NCBI RefSeq assembly: GCF_008330945.1
Contig: NZ_CP043489.1
Coordinates: forward strand, 1,612,001-1,676,000
Length of the DNA: 64,000 nucleotides
Direction: 5' to 3'
Source of the DNA: Labrys sp. KNU-23
Lineage (GTDB): Bacteria > Pseudomonadota > Alphaproteobacteria > Rhizobiales > Labraceae
The notes under the pieces were generated by a model. It was not told the origin of the DNA, did no database searches, and worked only from the letters and a program-made list of their open reading frames with translations. Positions 16,848 through 24,890 of the stretch are shown here, piece after piece. How positions within the stretch are numbered: position 1 is the stretch's first letter; each line of letters starts with the position of its first letter. A program made the position numbers and the translations under genes.

Positions 16848-17005
16848 GATCTGTCGAGGAGCGGCCAAGACCGCTTCTCGACCCTCCAGTCATTCCGTCG
16901 TCTCCCAAGCCGGGCGTCCGATCCGGCCTGTGGGGACAGTTGTGTCCCGTACGGCCGTTCATCGGTGCGAGGGCTGTCGCTCTCCTTTTGCCAGGAGCCA
17001 CGGCC

Positions 17006-17572
17006 ATGATCCGTATTGTTCCCGAAACCTCTGCCCATCTCGAAGCCCGCGAGGCGCTCCTCGACGCCTGCTTCGGCCCGTCCCGCTTCGCCAAGACCAG
17101 CGAGCGCCTGCGCGAAGGCCGCCTGCCGGCCAGGGGCCTGGCCTTCACTGCCGTCGACGACAACCGGCTGATCGGCACGCTGCGCCTGTGGAACATCTCC
17201 GCCGGCCCGGGCCGGCCGGCCTTGTTGCTCGGCCCGCTCGCGGTCGATGGCCAGTATCGCAGCGAAGGTCTCGGCGCGCGCCTGATGTGGCACGCCATCG
17301 GCTATGCCCAGGAATACGGCCACAAGGCCATCCTGCTGGTGGGCGATGCTCCCTATTACAGCCGTTTCGGCTTTTCGACCGACCTCACCGAGCGCCTCTG
17401 GCTGCCCGGCCCGGTGGAGCGCAACCGCTTCCTCGGCCTGGAGCTGGTGCCCGATGGACTGGTAGGGGCGGCCGGCCTGGTGAACGCCACCGGCGAGCTC
17501 GAAACCGCACCCGACTTCGCAACGCTCGTTGCCCAGGCGGCCAACGACACCGGCCTGCGTTTCGCAGCCTAA
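17006..17572 (+). CDS. GNAT-family N-acetyltransferase (YhbS-like)
   Basis: 188 aa. GNAT motif A is seen as LGPLAVDGQYRSEGLGARLMWHAIGYA (Arg/Gly acetyl-CoA loop) and motif B as GHKAILLVGDAPYYSRFGFS, which is characteristic of the YhbS-like subgroup. The start ATG 17006 has CAGGAG eight bases upstream. It lies between ornithine decarboxylase and homospermidine synthase, an arrangement suggesting polyamine acetylation, but the substrate is an inference from context. Confidence 0.88.
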   Translation: MIRIVPETSAHLEAREALLDACFGPSRFAKTSERLREGRLPARGLAFTAVDDNRLIGTLRLWNISAGPGRPALLLGPLAVDGQYRSEGLGARLMWHAIGYAQEYGHKAILLVGDAPYYSRFGFSTDLTERLWLPGPVERNRFLGLELVPDGLVGAAGLVNATGELETAPDFATLVAQAANDTGLRFAA

Positions 17573-17579
17573 GCCGATT

Positions 17580-17613
17580 AAAAGGGCCGGCTGGAAGCCG
17601 GCAGTCCCAGGGA
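17580..17613. repeat. Half copy of palindromic repeat family B
   Basis: GGGCCGGCTGGAAGCCGGCAGTCCCAG-type sequence matches the right arm of the full elements at 23218-23300 and 27472-27557. The left arm is missing here. Confidence 0.55.
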
Positions 17614-17663
17614 TCGTGTCATCCCTGCTTCACATTCACGCGACAAAACTTGCACCCGCGGGT

Positions 17664-17683
17664 CCCAGCGCCTAAACGCTGGG
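17664..17683 (+). promoter_or_regulatory. Hairpin in the homospermidine synthase leader
   Basis: CCCAGCG, six bases, CGCTGGG lies just upstream of the ribosome-binding site GGAGG and ATG 17707. It has no T-tract, so it is not an obvious terminator and could modulate translation or message stability. Function not shown. Confidence 0.35.
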
Positions 17684-17706
17684 GCTTGCACATTTTGGAG
17701 GATTGA

Positions 17707-19143
17707 ATGGCTCAATGGCCTGTCTACGGTAAGATTTCCGGCCCCGTCGTGATCATTGGTTTCGGTTCGATCGGTCGCGGCGTGCTGCCGCTGATCGAGC
17801 GTCATTTCGAATATGACAAGGAGCGCATGGTCATCATCGACCCGCATCCGCTCGATGCCGACCGCAAGATCATCGAGGAGCACGGCATTCGTTTCGTGCA
17901 GGAGGCCGTTACCAAGGACAACTACAAGAGCCTGCTGCAGCCTCTGCTCACCGCCGGCGGTGGCCAGGGCTTCTGCGTCAACCTCTCGGTCGACACCGGT
18001 TCCGTCGACCTGATGGAATTCGCCCGCAGCCTCGGCGCGCTCTACATCGATACGGTGGTCGAGCCCTGGCTCGGCTTCTATTTCGACAAGAACGCCGGCC
18101 CGGAAGCGCGCACCAACTACGCCCTGCGCGAGAGCATGCTGGCTGCCAAGCGCCGCACGCCTGGCGGCTCCACGGCCGTTTCCTGCTGCGGCGCCAACCC
18201 GGGCATGGTCTCCTGGTTCGTCAAGCAGGCCCTGCTCGACGTCGCCGAGGCGACCGGCCATGGTTCGGCCGATCCCAAGACCCGCGAGGAATGGGCGGCG
18301 CTCGCCCGCAAGGTCGGCGTCAAGGGCATCCACATCGCCGAGCGCGACACCCAGCGCGCCAAGCATCCCAAGCCCCGCGGCGTGTTCGTCAACACCTGGT
18401 CGGTGGAAGGCTTCATCTCCGAAGGCCTGCAGCCGGCCGAGCTGGGCTGGGGCACGCACGAGACCTGGATGCCCGAGACCGGCCGCACCCACAAGGAAGG
18501 TTGCGGCGCGGCGATCTACCTGCTGCAGCCCGGTGCCAACACCCGCGTGATGAGCTGGTGCCCGACGCCGGGCCCGCAATATGGCTTCCTCGTCACCCAT
18601 AACGAGGCGATCTCGATCGCCGACTATCTGACGGTGCGCGAGAATGGCGAGGCGGTCTACCGCCCGACCTGCCACTACGCCTATCACCCGGCCAACGATG
18701 CCGTGCTCTCGCTGCACGAGATGTTCGGCGCCGCCGGCAAGGCGCAGGACAAGTTCGTCATCCTCGACGAGAAGGAAATCGAGGACGGTGCGGACGAGCT
18801 CGGCGTGCTACTCTACGGCCATGGCAAGAATGCCTATTGGTACGGCTCCCAGCTCACGGTCGAGGAGACCCGCAAGCTCGCGCCCTACCAGAACGCCACC
18901 GGCATGCAGGTCACCTCGGCCGTGCTGGCCGGCATGGTCTGGGCGCTGGAGAATCCGGAAGCCGGCATCGTCGAAGCCGACGAAATGGACTTCCGCCGCT
19001 GCCTCGAAGTGCAGAAGCCCTATCTCGGCCCGGTCAAGGGCTACTATACCGACTGGACCCCGCTCGACGGCCGCCCGGGCTTCTTCCCGGAGGACATCGA
19101 CACCTCCGATCCCTGGCAGTTCCGCAACATCCTGGTGCGGTGA
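17707..19143 (+). CDS. hss: Homospermidine synthase
   Basis: Makes sym-homospermidine from two putrescines using NAD+, the main polyamine of many alphaproteobacteria. The 478-aa length is normal for the bacterial enzyme. The Rossmann loop GFGSIGRG lies at 18-25; conserved blocks include DTVVEPWLGFYFD, SCCGANPGMVSWFVKQAL, NTWSVEGFISEGLQPAELGWGTHE and NAYWYGSQLT. GGAGG precedes the ATG by five bases. Putrescine would come from the decarboxylase two genes upstream, giving a compact polyamine cluster. Confidence 0.97.
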   Translation: MAQWPVYGKISGPVVIIGFGSIGRGVLPLIERHFEYDKERMVIIDPHPLDADRKIIEEHGIRFVQEAVTKDNYKSLLQPLLTAGGGQGFCVNLSVDTGSVDLMEFARSLGALYIDTVVEPWLGFYFDKNAGPEARTNYALRESMLAAKRRTPGGSTAVSCCGANPGMVSWFVKQALLDVAEATGHGSADPKTREEWAALARKVGVKGIHIAERDTQRAKHPKPRGVFVNTWSVEGFISEGLQPAELGWGTHETWMPETGRTHKEGCGAAIYLLQPGANTRVMSWCPTPGPQYGFLVTHNEAISIADYLTVRENGEAVYRPTCHYAYHPANDAVLSLHEMFGAAGKAQDKFVILDEKEIEDGADELGVLLYGHGKNAYWYGSQLTVEETRKLAPYQNATGMQVTSAVLAGMVWALENPEAGIVEADEMDFRRCLEVQKPYLGPVKGYYTDWTPLDGRPGFFPEDIDTSDPWQFRNILVR

Positions 19144-19150
19144 ACGAAAA

Positions 19151-19228
19151 ACCTTCTCCCCTTGCGGGTATCGTCCACTCCACTTGGAGTGGACTGGGTG
19201 CCCCGCAGGGGCGGATGAGGGGTGGACG
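19151..19228. repeat. Palindromic repeat family A, left copy beside the DUF559 gene
   Basis: Starts with CCTTCTCCCCTTGCGGG as in the family-A element at 5710, is interrupted by a perfect hairpin (GTCCACTCCA/TGGAGTGGAC, 19173-19194), and ends with CGGATGAGGGGTGGACG (19212-19228). That end is the exact reverse complement of 19627-19643 on the far side of the DUF559 gene. Confidence 0.75.
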
Positions 19229-19275
19229 AAACCCCTCCCAGCACTAAACTGCTCAGGCCTCTGGATGTCGAAACC

Positions 19276-19617
19276 ATGAAGCCTGAGCAACGCGACTTCG
19301 CCCGCAAAATGCGCGGCGATCCGACAGACGCCGAAGCTGCCCTTTGGCGTCTGTTACGCGGACGAGGGCTCGCTCATCTGAAGTTCCGCCGCCAGGTGCC
19401 GATCGGCCGCTATGTCGTCGACTTCGCCTGCTTCCGATATAGGCTCATTGTCGAGGCAGATGGCTCCCAGCACGCCGAAAGCGCACACGACCAGGTGCGT
19501 GACAGCTGGCTGGCAGCTCAAGGCTATACTATCGTCCGGTTCTGGAACGCCGACATCCTGCAATCTCCTGCGATGATCCAGGACACCATTCTGGCTCGAG
19601 CCGGACTGCCTTGGTGA
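19276..19617 (+). CDS. DUF559 endonuclease-like protein (VSR-like fold)
   Basis: 113 aa. It matches DUF559 with the usual motifs: FARKMRGDPTDAEAALWRLLRGRGL, LKFRRQVPIGRYVVDFACF, RLIVEADGSQH and GYTIVRFWNADIL. The fold is related to very-short-patch-repair and restriction-like endonucleases, with the putative catalytic set E..D..(E/D)xD in these blocks. A GTG at 19222, inside the left repeat, would add 18 residues. The gene fills the space between two inverted copies of repeat family A, suggesting it travels with, or has been inserted into, that element. Confidence 0.85.
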   Translation: MKPEQRDFARKMRGDPTDAEAALWRLLRGRGLAHLKFRRQVPIGRYVVDFACFRYRLIVEADGSQHAESAHDQVRDSWLAAQGYTIVRFWNADILQSPAMIQDTILARAGLPW

Positions 19618-19621
19618 GATG

Positions 19622-19681
19622 GGCCTCGTCCACCCCTCATCCGGCGCTTCGCGCCACCTTCTCCCGCAAGGGGAGAAGGGA
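19622..19681. repeat. Palindromic repeat family A, right copy beside the DUF559 gene
   Basis: Begins CGTCCACCCCTCATCCG (19627-19643), the exact reverse complement of 19212-19228, and ends with a CCTTCTCCC/GGGAGAAGG-type hairpin. It immediately precedes the 3' end of the minus-strand DUF1287 gene. Confidence 0.75.
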
Positions 19682-19686
19682 AAAAT

Positions 19687-20310
19687 CTACGCCGGCGCGA
19701 AGCGAAAATGGCCGGTCTGCGGGAAGGCGAACAGCGTGTCCTCTTCCCGCGCCCCCTGCCCGATATTGTGGATCGCCAGCCGGCGCCCTGGCATCTGCGC
19801 CACGACCTGTGACGAGACGATCAGGATATGCGGCAGATTGCCGGGCAGCGTCTGGGTGACCAGGTCGCCCGGCAGATAATCCGCCGGATCGGCGGTCACC
19901 GGCAGCGCTGCGCCCTTGCGCTTGAAGAAGGCAGCCAGATTGGGCACACGGCGGTGGTCGATATTGGGATCGGGCGCCCGCATGCCCCAATTCCTGGGAT
20001 AGGCGGCAAAGCCGGCCTTCATGTCCTCATGCACGAGACGCTGGAGATCGAGGGCGAAGGCCTTGCGATAGGCACGCACCACCACGTCGGTGCACACGCC
20101 CCGCTCAGGCGCCACATCGCCGCCGGGATAGGCGATGCGCCTATAGGCGGGATCATAGAGGGTGGTGACGCCGATCTGGCTGCGCGCCGCATCCACCAGG
20201 CTCTCGCGCCAACCGGCTGCTGCAGCTTCCGCACTCTGCGCGCCGGCCATTCCTGCAGCCAGGACAACGAGACCCGACAGCAGGACCCCTCGACGCGTGA
20301 CTTCGTTCAT
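19687..20310 (-). CDS. DUF1287 exported protein (NlpC/P60-like hydrolase fold)
   Basis: 207 aa with a Tat-like signal peptide (VTRRGVLLSGLVVLAAGMAGA). The DUF1287 core has GVCTDVVVRAYR, holding a cysteine placed like a catalytic Cys of cysteine amidases, and PHILIVSS with a following His as likely partner. The family belongs to the permuted NlpC/P60-type superfamily; cell-wall or amide substrates are possible but unproven. The start overlaps the stop of the nitrile hydratase accessory gene (ATGA at 20307-20310). Confidence 0.85.
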   Translation of the reverse strand: MNEVTRRGVLLSGLVVLAAGMAGAQSAEAAAAGWRESLVDAARSQIGVTTLYDPAYRRIAYPGGDVAPERGVCTDVVVRAYRKAFALDLQRLVHEDMKAGFAAYPRNWGMRAPDPNIDHRRVPNLAAFFKRKGAALPVTADPADYLPGDLVTQTLPGNLPHILIVSSQVVAQMPGRRLAIHNIGQGAREEDTLFAFPQTGHFRFAPA

Positions 20311-20555
20311 ACCAAGCCCTTGCTTCCCACCAGTTTTTCCAGCGCCGACAGCCAGTGCTCGTAATAATGCGAGCCGTCATCGGCGGGCGCAGCGGCAATC
20401 TCGCGGCCTAGCGCCTCAGCCCATTCCGGCCAGGTGAACACGCCTTTTTCATGGAGGGAAACGGCGAGCGCGAAGGCGCGGGCCTCCCAGGGTTCGCGGA
20501 ACACGGGCTCGCCGCGATCGCGCGGAATGGAGGGAATGGCGTCAAGCGGGGTCAA
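20307..20555 (-). CDS. Nitrile hydratase accessory protein
   Basis: 82 aa. It has the compact helical pattern of nitrile hydratase activators, which resembles the N-terminal domain of the beta subunit (VFREPWEARAFALAVSLHEKGVFTWPEWAEALGREI, YYEHWLSALEKLVGSKGLV). It should act in metal loading or maturation of nitrile hydratase. It overlaps the 3' end of the beta gene by 14 bases and the start of the DUF1287 gene by 4. Confidence 0.85.
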   Translation of the reverse strand: MTPLDAIPSIPRDRGEPVFREPWEARAFALAVSLHEKGVFTWPEWAEALGREIAAAPADDGSHYYEHWLSALEKLVGSKGLV

Positions 20556-21201
20556 GGTAGCTCTCCCACAAATCGAGCATCACTGATAGCGTCGGGTCGG
20601 CCTGCGGCCCCCAGAGCTCGGTACCGGCGAAGCGCACCGTATAGAGCCATTCGGGGTTCTCGCCTTCGCCATGGGCGTTGCTGTCAGGCAGCACGAACAC
20701 GCCATGGGCATCGACAATGGTACCCAGATGCCCGCGCGCATAGCGCGGCAGCCTGGTATGGGTGAGCTTGTGCTCGTTGCGAGCCCGCACCGCCTCGCCG
20801 GCGGCAAACCGCGCGGGCCGGCTCGCCGGGCGGTCGCAGCGCGTGCCGGCGGCGAGCGCAGCCGGCACCTCGGCAGCCTTGATCACGCGCTTCAGGGGTT
20901 TGCCCGGCTCGATCGCCCGCCCCTCGGCAAGCTCGGCCTCGCTGACCAATGCCTTGGCCAGCATCAGCTTGATCAGGGCCTTGATCCAGATCTCGTAATA
21001 GGAGGAGGACAGATAGTCCGCCGGCGGCAGGCTCTCGCGCGCATAGCGTCCGGCATCGAGCGGCCAGGAGCCGGTCGCGCCCATCGCCAGGGTCACCGCC
21101 ATGGCCCGCTTCTCCCAGGCGGCGTGGAAGAAAGGCTCGTCCTTTTCCGGCGCGATCGGCCCGAAGCCCATCATGCCGCCGAGGTCCTGCGCACCGTTCA
21201 T
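20542..21201 (-). CDS. nthB: Nitrile hydratase beta subunit
   Basis: 219 aa, typical for the beta subunit. N-terminus: MNGAQDLGGMMGFGPIAPEKDEPFFHAAWEKRAMAVTLAMG; helical block: YYEIWIKALIKLMLAK; C-terminal SH3-like barrel: RFAAGEAVRARNEHKLTHTRLPRYARGHLGTIVDAHGVFVLPD and WLYTVRFAGTELWG. The start ATG 21201 has GGAG six bases upstream. The metal-binding alpha subunit, normally encoded directly beside beta, is not in this neighbourhood; a cytochrome b561 gene lies upstream instead. On its own the beta subunit has no metal centre. Confidence 0.92.
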   Translation of the reverse strand: MNGAQDLGGMMGFGPIAPEKDEPFFHAAWEKRAMAVTLAMGATGSWPLDAGRYARESLPPADYLSSSYYEIWIKALIKLMLAKALVSEAELAEGRAIEPGKPLKRVIKAAEVPAALAAGTRCDRPASRPARFAAGEAVRARNEHKLTHTRLPRYARGHLGTIVDAHGVFVLPDSNAHGEGENPEWLYTVRFAGTELWGPQADPTLSVMLDLWESYLDPA

Positions 21202-21277
21202 TGGTAACTCCGAGCAAGGCAAGGCCAACAGCCTGTCTTACGCGGAGTCGGTCCTGCTTGGCAAAAGCATTGAGACC

Positions 21278-21856
21278 TCACCTCCGCCCCGGCAACATGC
21301 TTTGCAGCACGCCGTCGCGATCCCACAGCCAGTGCTTGAAGGCAGCCGCCACATGCAGGAGGACGAGGCCGATCAGCACGAAAGCGAAGCGGTGGTGCAG
21401 CGCCTTCATCTGTTCGGAAAGCTCGAAATCGGGCGCAACGAGATTGGGAACATGCCCTCCACCGGGCAGCTGGATCGGCAGCGGCAGCGGCGAGGCCGAG
21501 ATCATCACATAACCGGTGACCACCATGGCGAAGATCAGCCCGTAGAGGGCGACATGCACCGCCTTGCTCAGCACGCGCTCATGACGCGGCATGCTCTCCG
21601 GCAATACCGGCGCCCGGGCCAGGAGGCGCCAGGCGGCGCGCAGCGCCATCAGCAGGAAGACGAGGGCGCCCAGGCTCTTGTGCAGCTGATAGAGATCGAA
21701 GCGCTGGCCCTGGTCTTCAACCCATTCCACCATGGCAAGGCCGAGCCCCACCATGAGCAGGATGAGCGCGGCACAGGACCAGTGCAGGAATTGCCCGGTC
21801 GCGCTCCAGCGATGGCGGAGGGAAGGCCTCGCCTTCATCACGACGCCCCCCGTCAC
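21278..21856 (-). CDS. Cytochrome b561
   Basis: 192-aa inner-membrane di-haem protein with four hydrophobic spans. Haem-ligand histidines lie in FLHWSCAALILL, YQLHKSLGALVFLL, SKAVHVALYGLIF and KALHHRFAFVLIGLVLLHVAAAFKH. The YceI gene upstream overlaps it by ATGA (21853-21856). This b561/YceI pair is common in proteobacteria and likely moves electrons between quinone and a periplasmic partner. Confidence 0.92.
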   Translation of the reverse strand: MTGGVVMKARPSLRHRWSATGQFLHWSCAALILLMVGLGLAMVEWVEDQGQRFDLYQLHKSLGALVFLLMALRAAWRLLARAPVLPESMPRHERVLSKAVHVALYGLIFAMVVTGYVMISASPLPLPIQLPGGGHVPNLVAPDFELSEQMKALHHRFAFVLIGLVLLHVAAAFKHWLWDRDGVLQSMLPGRR

Positions 21857-22458
21857 TGAGCCTGCGCCTCAGTGGTGACGATCAGGTCGACATCGTTGCT
21901 GATCGCCGGGAAGCCCGCGCTCATGTTGAAGGCGAGGCGCTTGATCACACCGGTCGCCCGGAAGCCGATCTGCGAGCTTCCCCTGTCGGCCGGCTTGTCC
22001 AGGGCGACGTCGATGGTCAGCGGACGGGTGATGCCGCGGATGGTGAGGTCGCCGGTGACCCGGGCATGGCTGCCATCGACCTTTTCGACCTTGGTGGAGG
22101 TGAAGGTGATGGTGGGATACTGGGCCACGTTGAAGAAGGCATCGGTGCGCAGATAGTCGTTGAAGGAGGGAGAGCCGACATCGACCGATGTGGCCGCCAC
22201 CTTGAAGCTGACCCGGCTGGCGGCGGGATTGTCGAAATTGATCGAAATCCTGCCGTCGAAATCGCGGAAACGCCCCTTGGTGCGCGGCCAGCCGATACCG
22301 TCGACGACGAAGCCGACGGACGTCCTGGCCGGATTGATGCGCCAGTTGCGCGCCTGGGCGGAATCGGCCTGGCTGGCGCCGAGCAGGCAGGCGATCAGAG
22401 CTATGGCTCCCAGGGAGAGCCTGTTCAGTCTTGCTGCGGTCATACTTGCGATGGTCAT
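21853..22458 (-). CDS. YceI-family periplasmic lipocalin-like protein
   Basis: 201 aa with a signal peptide (LSLGAIALIACLLGASQADSAQA). The YceI beta-barrel pattern is clear: WRINPARTSVGFVVDGIG, VSFKVAATSVDVGSPSFNDYLRTDAFFNVAQYPTITF, ARVTGDLTIRGITRPLTIDV and FNMSAGFPAISNDVDLIV. The family binds polyisoprenoid or quinone-like molecules. The start is taken as ATG 22458 because the signal peptide follows it; the frame stays open further upstream without recognisable content. Confidence 0.9.
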   Translation of the reverse strand: MTIASMTAARLNRLSLGAIALIACLLGASQADSAQARNWRINPARTSVGFVVDGIGWPRTKGRFRDFDGRISINFDNPAASRVSFKVAATSVDVGSPSFNDYLRTDAFFNVAQYPTITFTSTKVEKVDGSHARVTGDLTIRGITRPLTIDVALDKPADRGSSQIGFRATGVIKRLAFNMSAGFPAISNDVDLIVTTEAQAQ

Positions 22459-22647
22459 GGCTTGGTTCCGTCTCGATCCGTCGCGAAGAAGGGTTCGTCT
22501 GGAAAACACACCGTGCTGGATTTTATTCGTATCCCGGACGATCGGCCGATCACAACGGGGTGAGCGAACAGCTGGCCGCCCTACCTTGTCACGCATCGCC
22601 ATTGACAACGCCACCCGGCTGGCGCATTGGGCTCGCCCCCAATTTTC

Positions 22648-23205
22648 ATGATCGGTGCCACCATGCTGTCCACGACCGTGAAAGATTTGGCCTGCCTCGG
22701 CGAGCGCATCGTCGTCCTCGGCCCTTCCAATGCCGGCAAGTCGACGCTCGCCGTCGCCCTCTCCAGAAAACTCGCGGTTCCCGCCGTTCATCTCGACCAG
22801 CTCCACCATCGGCCCCATACCGACTGGCAACCCCGGCCGGAAGCCGAGTTCAAGGCCCTGCACGATGCTGCCATCATGGGAGAGCGCTGGGTGATGGAGG
22901 GCAATTATTCGCGCCTGATGCCGCAGCGCTTCGCCCGGGCCACGGGAGCGATCCTGGTCAGCTCCCATCACTGGCTGCGCTTCTATCGCTATCTCAAGCG
23001 CACGCTGATCAACCACCCGAATCGCGCCGGCCACCTGGAAGGTACCAAGGACAGTCTCAAATGGGAGATGGTCCACTGGATCCTGGTCAAGACTCGTGAC
23101 AGCAAGATCAAATATGCAACAGCCATCGGCAAATCCGGCTTGCCCACCGTCGAATGCCATACGGCGAAGGCACTCAATGAACTCTATCGGGCCTGGGATC
23201 TGTAG
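22648..23205 (+). CDS. P-loop kinase-like protein (FlaR/adenylate-kinase-like)
   Basis: 185 aa. Walker A is seen as VLGPSNAGKSTLAVALS near residue 25, followed by AVHLDQLHHRPHTDW and the motif GERWVMEGNYSRLMPQRFARA, which is typical of the small 'DNA topology modulation protein FlaR'-type NTPases. A basic lid-like region follows (RFYRYLKRTLINHPNRAGHLEG). The family name does not establish a role. It is a single gene, followed by a full copy of repeat family B. Confidence 0.8.
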   Translation: MIGATMLSTTVKDLACLGERIVVLGPSNAGKSTLAVALSRKLAVPAVHLDQLHHRPHTDWQPRPEAEFKALHDAAIMGERWVMEGNYSRLMPQRFARATGAILVSSHHWLRFYRYLKRTLINHPNRAGHLEGTKDSLKWEMVHWILVKTRDSKIKYATAIGKSGLPTVECHTAKALNELYRAWDL

Positions 23206-23217
23206 GGGCCACCCTTC

Positions 23218-23300
23218 CTGGGACCGCCGGCTTCCAGCCGGCTCTTGCAACCACTGTACTCGTCAAGAAGGAAGAGCCGGCTGGAAGCCAGCGGTCCCAG
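23218..23300. repeat. Palindromic repeat family B, full copy
   Basis: Arms of 29 bases, CTGGGACCGCCGGCTTCCAG... and its near-perfect complement ending GCGGTCCCAG (one mismatch), are separated by 25 bases. It lies between the converging FlaR-like and MttB-like genes. Confidence 0.85.
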
Positions 23301-23348
23301 AAAACCGGCGCTGCGCCTATCGCTTGTTCGGCCTTGATACCGTTGGAC

Positions 23349-24890
23349 TCATCCCCCGATCTCCTCCTTGCGCCTGGCGATATAGGCGTCCACCGCCTCG
23401 CGCACGGCCGGATCGAGCGGCGGCGGGACATAGGCATCGCGCGTCTTCTTCCAGACATCCAGTGCCCGGTCCGTCGCGGTGCGCTCGCCGGCATCGCGCC
23501 AGTTTTCGAAATTGGACCAGTCGGAAAGCACCGGGCGATAGAAGGCGTTCTCGTAGCGGGCGAGCGTGTGGGGCGAGCCGAAGAAATGTCCGCCCGGTGC
23601 CACGCCGCGGATGGCGTCGAGGGCGATCTCGTCGTCGCCGAACTCGATGGGCTTGAGGATCTCGGCCCAGCCGCGCAGCAATTCGGCGTCGATCACGATC
23701 TTTTCCAGGCTCGCCGACAGCCCGCCTTCGAGCCAGCCGGCCGCATGGTTGATCAGGTGGCTGTGGCTCATGATCGCTGCCCAAAGCGAGAAGCTGGTCT
23801 CCCAGGTCGCCTGCGCATCCGGCGCCGGGCTGGCATTGACGGCACTGGTACGTACCGGCACCCCAAGGCGACGGCCAAGCTGGGCGGTCGCCAGGGCCGC
23901 ATTGACATATTCGGGGGTGCCGAAGGCGGGAGACCCCGTCTTCATGTCGACATTGGAGGTGAAACCGCCCATCACGCAGGGCGCGCCGGGCCTCAGCATC
24001 TGGCAGAGCGCGATGATCGAGAGGGCCTCGGCGGTCTGCTGCACCAAAGCGCCGGCCAGGGTCACCGGCGCCATCGCCCCCATCAGCGTGAAGGGGGTGA
24101 TCACCACGCATTGGCCGTGCTCGGCCATGATCATGATGCTGTCGAGGATATCCTCGTCGACCACGCGCGGCGAATTGACGTTGGTCACCGTCATCAGGGT
24201 CGGGCGCTCGGCCAGGGCCTCGATGCTGCAGCCATGCTCGATCGCCGAAAGCGCCAGCGCGTCGCGCGCCTGCACGCCGCCGACGCCGCGCGCCGCCCAG
24301 ACGAGATCCGACAATTCGATATGGGCGCGGTACATTTCCAGATGCCGCACGGGGACGGCGATATCGACCGGCTCCACCACCACGCCGCCCTGCCAATGCA
24401 GGAGGCCGAGGCCATTGGTGATCTTGAGAATGTCGCGGAAAGCCTCGAGATCGCCATAGCGCCGGCCACGATCGAGGTCGCGGATGTTGGGCGCGCCGTT
24501 GACCGGGCCGAAATTGACGACATTGCCGCCGACATGCAGGTCCCGCTCGCGATTGCGCGCATGCAGCACGAAGCGCTCGGGCGCCTTGGCCAGCATGGCC
24601 TCGACGATGTCGCGCCCCAGGCGCACCATCTGTGTCGCCTCATCCACCAGGGCACCATGGGCGGCATAGGCCTGGCGCGCTCGCGGGCTGAGGATCTTCA
24701 TGCCATCGGTTTCGAGCAGGGCATAGGCGGCATCGAGGATGCGCTCGACCTGCTCGGGCGAGAGGATGTCGACCGGTGCGAAGCGATTGGTCAGCCGCGG
24801 CATCGGCGGGGTGGCCGCCCCGGTGTTGCGGGTGCCGCGCTCGCGGCGGCCAGCACGGCCGTGCTCAGGCCCGGTGTTTTCCCGGCTCAT
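23349..24890 (-). CDS. Trimethylamine methyltransferase (MttB) superfamily protein, non-pyrrolysine type
   Basis: 513 aa, the usual length of MttB-like corrinoid methyltransferases. Conserved blocks: FAPVDILSPEQVERILDAAY, GRDIVEAMLAKAPERFVLHARN, VNFGPVNGAPNIRDLD, PCVMGGFTSNVDMKTGSPAFGTPEYV and GHFFGSPHTLARYENAFYRP. The frame has no in-frame amber codon, so it belongs to the non-Pyl branch, members of which demethylate betaines. The start overlaps the stop of the dimethylglycine-dehydrogenase-like gene (ATGA, 24887-24890). A betaine-type substrate is inferred from that pairing. Confidence 0.9.
   Translation of the reverse strand: MSRENTGPEHGRAGRRERGTRNTGAATPPMPRLTNRFAPVDILSPEQVERILDAAYALLETDGMKILSPRARQAYAAHGALVDEATQMVRLGRDIVEAMLAKAPERFVLHARNRERDLHVGGNVVNFGPVNGAPNIRDLDRGRRYGDLEAFRDILKITNGLGLLHWQGGVVVEPVDIAVPVRHLEMYRAHIELSDLVWAARGVGGVQARDALALSAIEHGCSIEALAERPTLMTVTNVNSPRVVDEDILDSIMIMAEHGQCVVITPFTLMGAMAPVTLAGALVQQTAEALSIIALCQMLRPGAPCVMGGFTSNVDMKTGSPAFGTPEYVNAALATAQLGRRLGVPVRTSAVNASPAPDAQATWETSFSLWAAIMSHSHLINHAAGWLEGGLSASLEKIVIDAELLRGWAEILKPIEFGDDEIALDAIRGVAPGGHFFGSPHTLARYENAFYRPVLSDWSNFENWRDAGERTATDRALDVWKKTRDAYVPPPLDPAVREAVDAYIARRKEEIGG

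Noticed and set aside
23349..24890. Pyrrolysine in the MttB-like protein
   Set aside because: The frame is uninterrupted by TAG and the lineage is not known to use pyrrolysine.
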